Assembly (NCBI GenBank): GCA_004352715.1
Contig: SCFE01000001.1
Location: 4,650,125-4,714,124, forward strand
Source of the DNA: Hofstenia miamia
Lineage: Eukaryota; Xenacoelomorpha; Acoela
Direction: 5' to 3'
Length of the DNA stretch: 64,000 bases
Positions 60,026 to 64,000 of the stretch are shown here, piece by piece. The notes below the pieces were generated by a model. The model saw only the letters and a program-made list of their open reading frames with translations, was not told where the DNA came from and made no database searches. Position 1 is the first letter of the stretch. Every line of letters starts with the position of its first letter. The position numbers and the translations under genes are program-made.

Positions 60026-61513
60026 ATGTATATATACAGGTAGTCCTAAAAGTTCTCTGTATTATTGCATACCATTAACACACAACACAACACACAACAT
60101 TTAAAACATGACAACAGTTAGAGCGTTAATCATGAGTGTGACGGACTATCTTTTTTTGCTGCAGGCATATATAAGCGCGGTGACATCACAAACAAAGATC
60201 ATAGTTACGTGTTGTTTCTCGTTTTATGGATAAGCAATAACTGCGTCTTCTAATCAACTACGACTTTCGCAGTAAATTGTCGACAAGGCAATGCCATGAT
60301 CGTTTGCATGCTGCATATCCAGACATCACAATTTCTTATGAAACAGTCAGGTCGTGGTTTGCGCGGCTCAGAAGTGGGAATGAATCTTTGCAGCCGTAAC
60401 CTCAGGCTTCATTTTTGACAATGGAGTTCGACTGTTGCCATATCCGCCTTATTCTAAGGATCTTTCACCGGCTGACTTCTTTTTGTTTGGCTGTCGAGAC
60501 AATGCTGTTCTTGCATACGAGGAGGAGCTGGGAAAAATATCAGCAAATACGTGGCGTTCAGCCTTCGATAACTGGTTTGAGCGGTGTCGAATGTGCATTA
60601 ATGTAAATGGTAATAATGTTGATTAAAAATATATGCCTTTCTTGGATTTCAATTGTTTTTGTTCGTATGACGGGATAATACAGAGAACTTTCGGGACTAC
60701 CTGTATATATAAATAATATATATATATATATATATATAGTTATCAGAACCCTGAATTTATTAACCACTTATTGTTCTAGAAAAAATTTAAATAAAGACTT
60801 AGACTTTGTAATGTGCCAAGCTCTTAGCATTTAATAATAAACCAAATTCTCTCTCTCTTAAATCGACACTATTCTTCCGATATATTCGTACTATCAAGAT
60901 CTAGACTTCTTGGCTTTAGCAATTCGAACATGATATTGTCATAACTCTGTCACCACGACAAGATAAGGGTTGTTCAAATATATGTATTAAATAGATACAC
61001 GTATAGTAGTAATAGTAAATAAATTTATTTATTTAATACTTATATCCATCCCGATAAGATGATTTGAATTTTGTAAGGAGCAAGACTTCGAGTTTTGTCG
61101 TTACAATGTCTGGCTCTTCAAATATATAATTGGCAAATTTACATGTAAGAAATTTGCCGAACCTGTGATCCGTTTGAAAAAATGCTGAGAACATTTGCTC
61201 TTTGAATGAGGCTCTTTTGAAAAAGCAGACGAACGGAAGAGCGTAGATCACTACGTCTTGGTTGATAAAGCTAAACAAAATCAAGCGGATTTAGATCATA
61301 ATATATATATAAATAAAATACTGTATTATTAATTACTATTTGATATCGCACGGTCTAGGCCGATTTACACTTTTGAGATCTATGAATGGATAAATATTTT
61401 ATTGGATGTTGTTTAAATAATATATGAATTGAAGACCATTTAACTTTCAATCATTAAGCCAGTTACTATCAAAATTCTGTACACATGTTAAAATCAAGGG
61501 ACACCTTTAAAAT
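60026..61513. repeat. 1488-bp contig, inverted near-copy of 48446-49675
   Basis: Isolated between two 1000-N gaps. Outside the mariner MITE it is a nearly exact reverse complement of 48446-49675, including the open stretch ILFSFINQDVVIYALPFVCF (61033-61284), which therefore appears twice and is not evidence of conservation. Probably an alternative haplotype contig. Confidence 0.95.
60037..60703 (+). mobile_element. Mariner-type MITE, longer form (667 bp), with transposase remnants
   Basis: Inverted ends caggtagtcc(t/c)(a/g)aaagttctct with TA on each side. Between them: part of the helix-turn-helix domain (AYPDITISYETVRSWFARLR, about 60310-60370), then a deletion, then the third catalytic block PYPPYSKDLSPADFFLFG (60438 on) and the C-terminus to GNNVD and TAA. 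Tc1/mariner transposases carry DDE/DDD triads; only the last Asp block remains, so the copy is non-autonomous. Confidence 0.88.
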
Positions 61514-62513
61514 NNNNNNNNNNNNNNNNNNNNNNNNNNNNNNNNNNNNNNNNNNNNNNNNNNNNNNNNNNNNNNNNNNNNNNNNNNNNNNNNNNNNNNN
61601 NNNNNNNNNNNNNNNNNNNNNNNNNNNNNNNNNNNNNNNNNNNNNNNNNNNNNNNNNNNNNNNNNNNNNNNNNNNNNNNNNNNNNNNNNNNNNNNNNNNN
61701 NNNNNNNNNNNNNNNNNNNNNNNNNNNNNNNNNNNNNNNNNNNNNNNNNNNNNNNNNNNNNNNNNNNNNNNNNNNNNNNNNNNNNNNNNNNNNNNNNNNN
61801 NNNNNNNNNNNNNNNNNNNNNNNNNNNNNNNNNNNNNNNNNNNNNNNNNNNNNNNNNNNNNNNNNNNNNNNNNNNNNNNNNNNNNNNNNNNNNNNNNNNN
61901 NNNNNNNNNNNNNNNNNNNNNNNNNNNNNNNNNNNNNNNNNNNNNNNNNNNNNNNNNNNNNNNNNNNNNNNNNNNNNNNNNNNNNNNNNNNNNNNNNNNN
62001 NNNNNNNNNNNNNNNNNNNNNNNNNNNNNNNNNNNNNNNNNNNNNNNNNNNNNNNNNNNNNNNNNNNNNNNNNNNNNNNNNNNNNNNNNNNNNNNNNNNN
62101 NNNNNNNNNNNNNNNNNNNNNNNNNNNNNNNNNNNNNNNNNNNNNNNNNNNNNNNNNNNNNNNNNNNNNNNNNNNNNNNNNNNNNNNNNNNNNNNNNNNN
62201 NNNNNNNNNNNNNNNNNNNNNNNNNNNNNNNNNNNNNNNNNNNNNNNNNNNNNNNNNNNNNNNNNNNNNNNNNNNNNNNNNNNNNNNNNNNNNNNNNNNN
62301 NNNNNNNNNNNNNNNNNNNNNNNNNNNNNNNNNNNNNNNNNNNNNNNNNNNNNNNNNNNNNNNNNNNNNNNNNNNNNNNNNNNNNNNNNNNNNNNNNNNN
62401 NNNNNNNNNNNNNNNNNNNNNNNNNNNNNNNNNNNNNNNNNNNNNNNNNNNNNNNNNNNNNNNNNNNNNNNNNNNNNNNNNNNNNNNNNNNNNNNNNNNN
62501 NNNNNNNNNNNNN
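61514..62513. other. Scaffolding gap (exactly 1000 N)
   Basis: Default-size gap. In the first copy, the matching flanks (48446 and 52832) lie on opposite sides of about 3.2 kb of unique sequence. Confidence 0.95.
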
Positions 62514-64000
62514 ATTTTAATAGAATAATAGACTCGATTAGCTAAAATTGCACAACGCAAATCTCAAGCAAATATTTTCATCGTATTTATCACTACAATA
62601 ATACATCAAAATATTGTATCTTGATTTAATATTTTTGTGTTTAATTATACTTCTTGGAAAAATATTTATTTTAAATTAATCCATATAGTTTAGAGAGGGT
62701 TTGATTTAGACTTTTCCCGAATGTTCAAATGTTGAATAATTATCAATATTTTATTGGTTAGCTTTTGGACCTACCCTAGCTTGTATATAAAGTGTCAATT
62801 TGGTCTATTTTGATGCTAATTAATAAATACATTTTATGCTTAATAAAATTTCAATTATAAATATGAATCTTTTAAATGGTATAACATGTAATAAGCACAG
62901 AAGTTAAAAACTTAGGCTGTGTTATTGTATAACTTAATAATTAGTGCTAATACATGTATTAATGTTTAATTTTTTAAAATTTTGTACACTATTTAATTTA
63001 AACTAGAGCGCGTTACAGGTTTTGTAAAATTATTGCCACCGCAGAGAAAAAAACTTCCGTAATAAATGAAATTTTACCACAGCGGTATAGCGCATCAATG
63101 GCTATTTTTATCTTCGTAAGAAAATATTAAAATTTCTGAATTATTTTTTAGGGCTATGGAGCATTCGTAGAAAAGTTTAAAGACAATTTCTTAGGTATTT
63201 TTAGTCTCATACAATTTTATTAGGGTAGTATCAAATATTCAAAGAAATATGTAAACATTACTTTTTATATTTTGTTTGAAAAAAATTACAAGAAATTCAG
63301 AAAGAAATTGCAAAAATTTCTTTTTAATAGACAGTGCCTACTTAATGACAATAATACACTAGATTAATTTGAAAATTTTGCATAAAATGCACGCACACAC
63401 AACACATACATTTTAATATTTAATATATTTATTATATTTGTAAATAGCTTTTTGTAGTTTTGTAGTTTATAGTTTTTTGTACCTCTTTCTTGTAGCAATA
63501 AATTGCTTTTGAATCTTGTGAAATCTCTTAGTTTTGCTTCAGAAACAGTTTTTTGAGAAATACTTAGAGATTTTAAATCTTAAGACAAAACACGTTATCT
63601 GTATAACTTTTTTGCCACTGCAAGTTATTTTAGTTCTACCACTAACCACCGCAATTGTGTGAATCACTGCCGCAGTCTACCGCACCGCGGCATGCCGCGG
63701 TATTACAGCAGCGCACTCATCTTTAACTCAAATCATTACGTACATAACAGAGGGTTCGGAATTATGTACATAATTTATGTAATCATGTAAATTATTCTTG
63801 CCGTTCTACATATACGATATATAATAATATATTTGATAAAAATTTTTATTTGTCAAAATTTGTACTACACGAAATAAAGTCTATTTAAACAAAATGGAAG
63901 ACAAATTAATTTCATTCAAAACTAATTAATATTCTAAAAAATGTAAGTTTTAAAACAATATTTGTACTTGAAGCGTTAATAAAACCTCGTTCTTTTAACC
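62514..64000. repeat. Direct near-copy of 52832-53826 with 493 extra bases
   Basis: 62514-62755 matches 52832-53073 and 63251-64000 matches 53077-53826 without indels. 62756-63248 is absent from the first copy. The extra bases are AT-rich with a few ccgc/agcgg motifs, contain no ORF and lack an obvious target duplication. The match runs to the window edge and probably continues. Confidence 0.95.

Overview
The window is AT-rich, intron-bearing nuclear DNA from an animal, most likely an aquatic invertebrate. The evidence is metazoan gene families (CPT1, SPATA4, beta-ureidopropionase, NCKX/SLC24) read with the standard code and GT-AG introns, many (TA)n microsatellites, and a dense set of animal-type transposons (Penelope-like, CR1/L2-like and L1-like non-LTR elements, mariner, pogo-like, hAT and Harbinger-like MITEs). 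The species cannot be fixed from the sequence.

Layout. 1-5.7 kb: 5' half (two exons) of a minus-strand CPT1-like gene (copy B) that runs off the left edge, with a degraded Penelope-like element beyond its last visible exon. 6.7-15.7 kb: a complete seven-exon minus-strand CPT1-like gene (copy A), in tandem with B, about 740 codons with consistent splice phases. 15.8-25.1 kb: transposon-rich intergenic DNA (L1-like RT fragment, internally deleted pogo-like transposase, tRNA-like/SINE head, palindromic tandem repeat, non-LTR 3' tail, hAT MITE with perfect target-site duplication). 25.2-27.1 kb: two-exon SPATA4, minus strand. 31.7-32.8 kb: intact single-exon UPB1 (beta-ureidopropionase), plus strand. 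33.9-57.8 kb: three exons of a K+-dependent Na+/Ca2+ exchanger, minus strand, convergent with UPB1, with an intron of about 19.9 kb full of MITEs. The 5' exons are not visible. 57.9-64 kb: a perfect 4 x 83 bp tandem repeat, a non-LTR ORF2 tail, then two contigs separated by exact 1000-N gaps. These contigs re-present 48.4-49.7 kb (inverted) and 52.8-53.8 kb (direct), which looks like misplaced alternative-haplotype sequence.

The genes do not form an operon-like unit. CPT1 (fatty acid entry into mitochondria), UPB1 (pyrimidine and beta-alanine catabolism), NCKX (Ca2+ extrusion) and SPATA4 (sperm/cilium) are functionally independent neighbours. The most biologically interesting item is the tandem pair of divergent CPT1-like genes. 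Copy A keeps the catalytic HxxxD and GRTExxR motifs but has lost or altered the CoA-binding GKG and carnitine-binding STS motifs, and its N-terminus is short where vertebrate CPT1A carries its malonyl-CoA-sensing residues.
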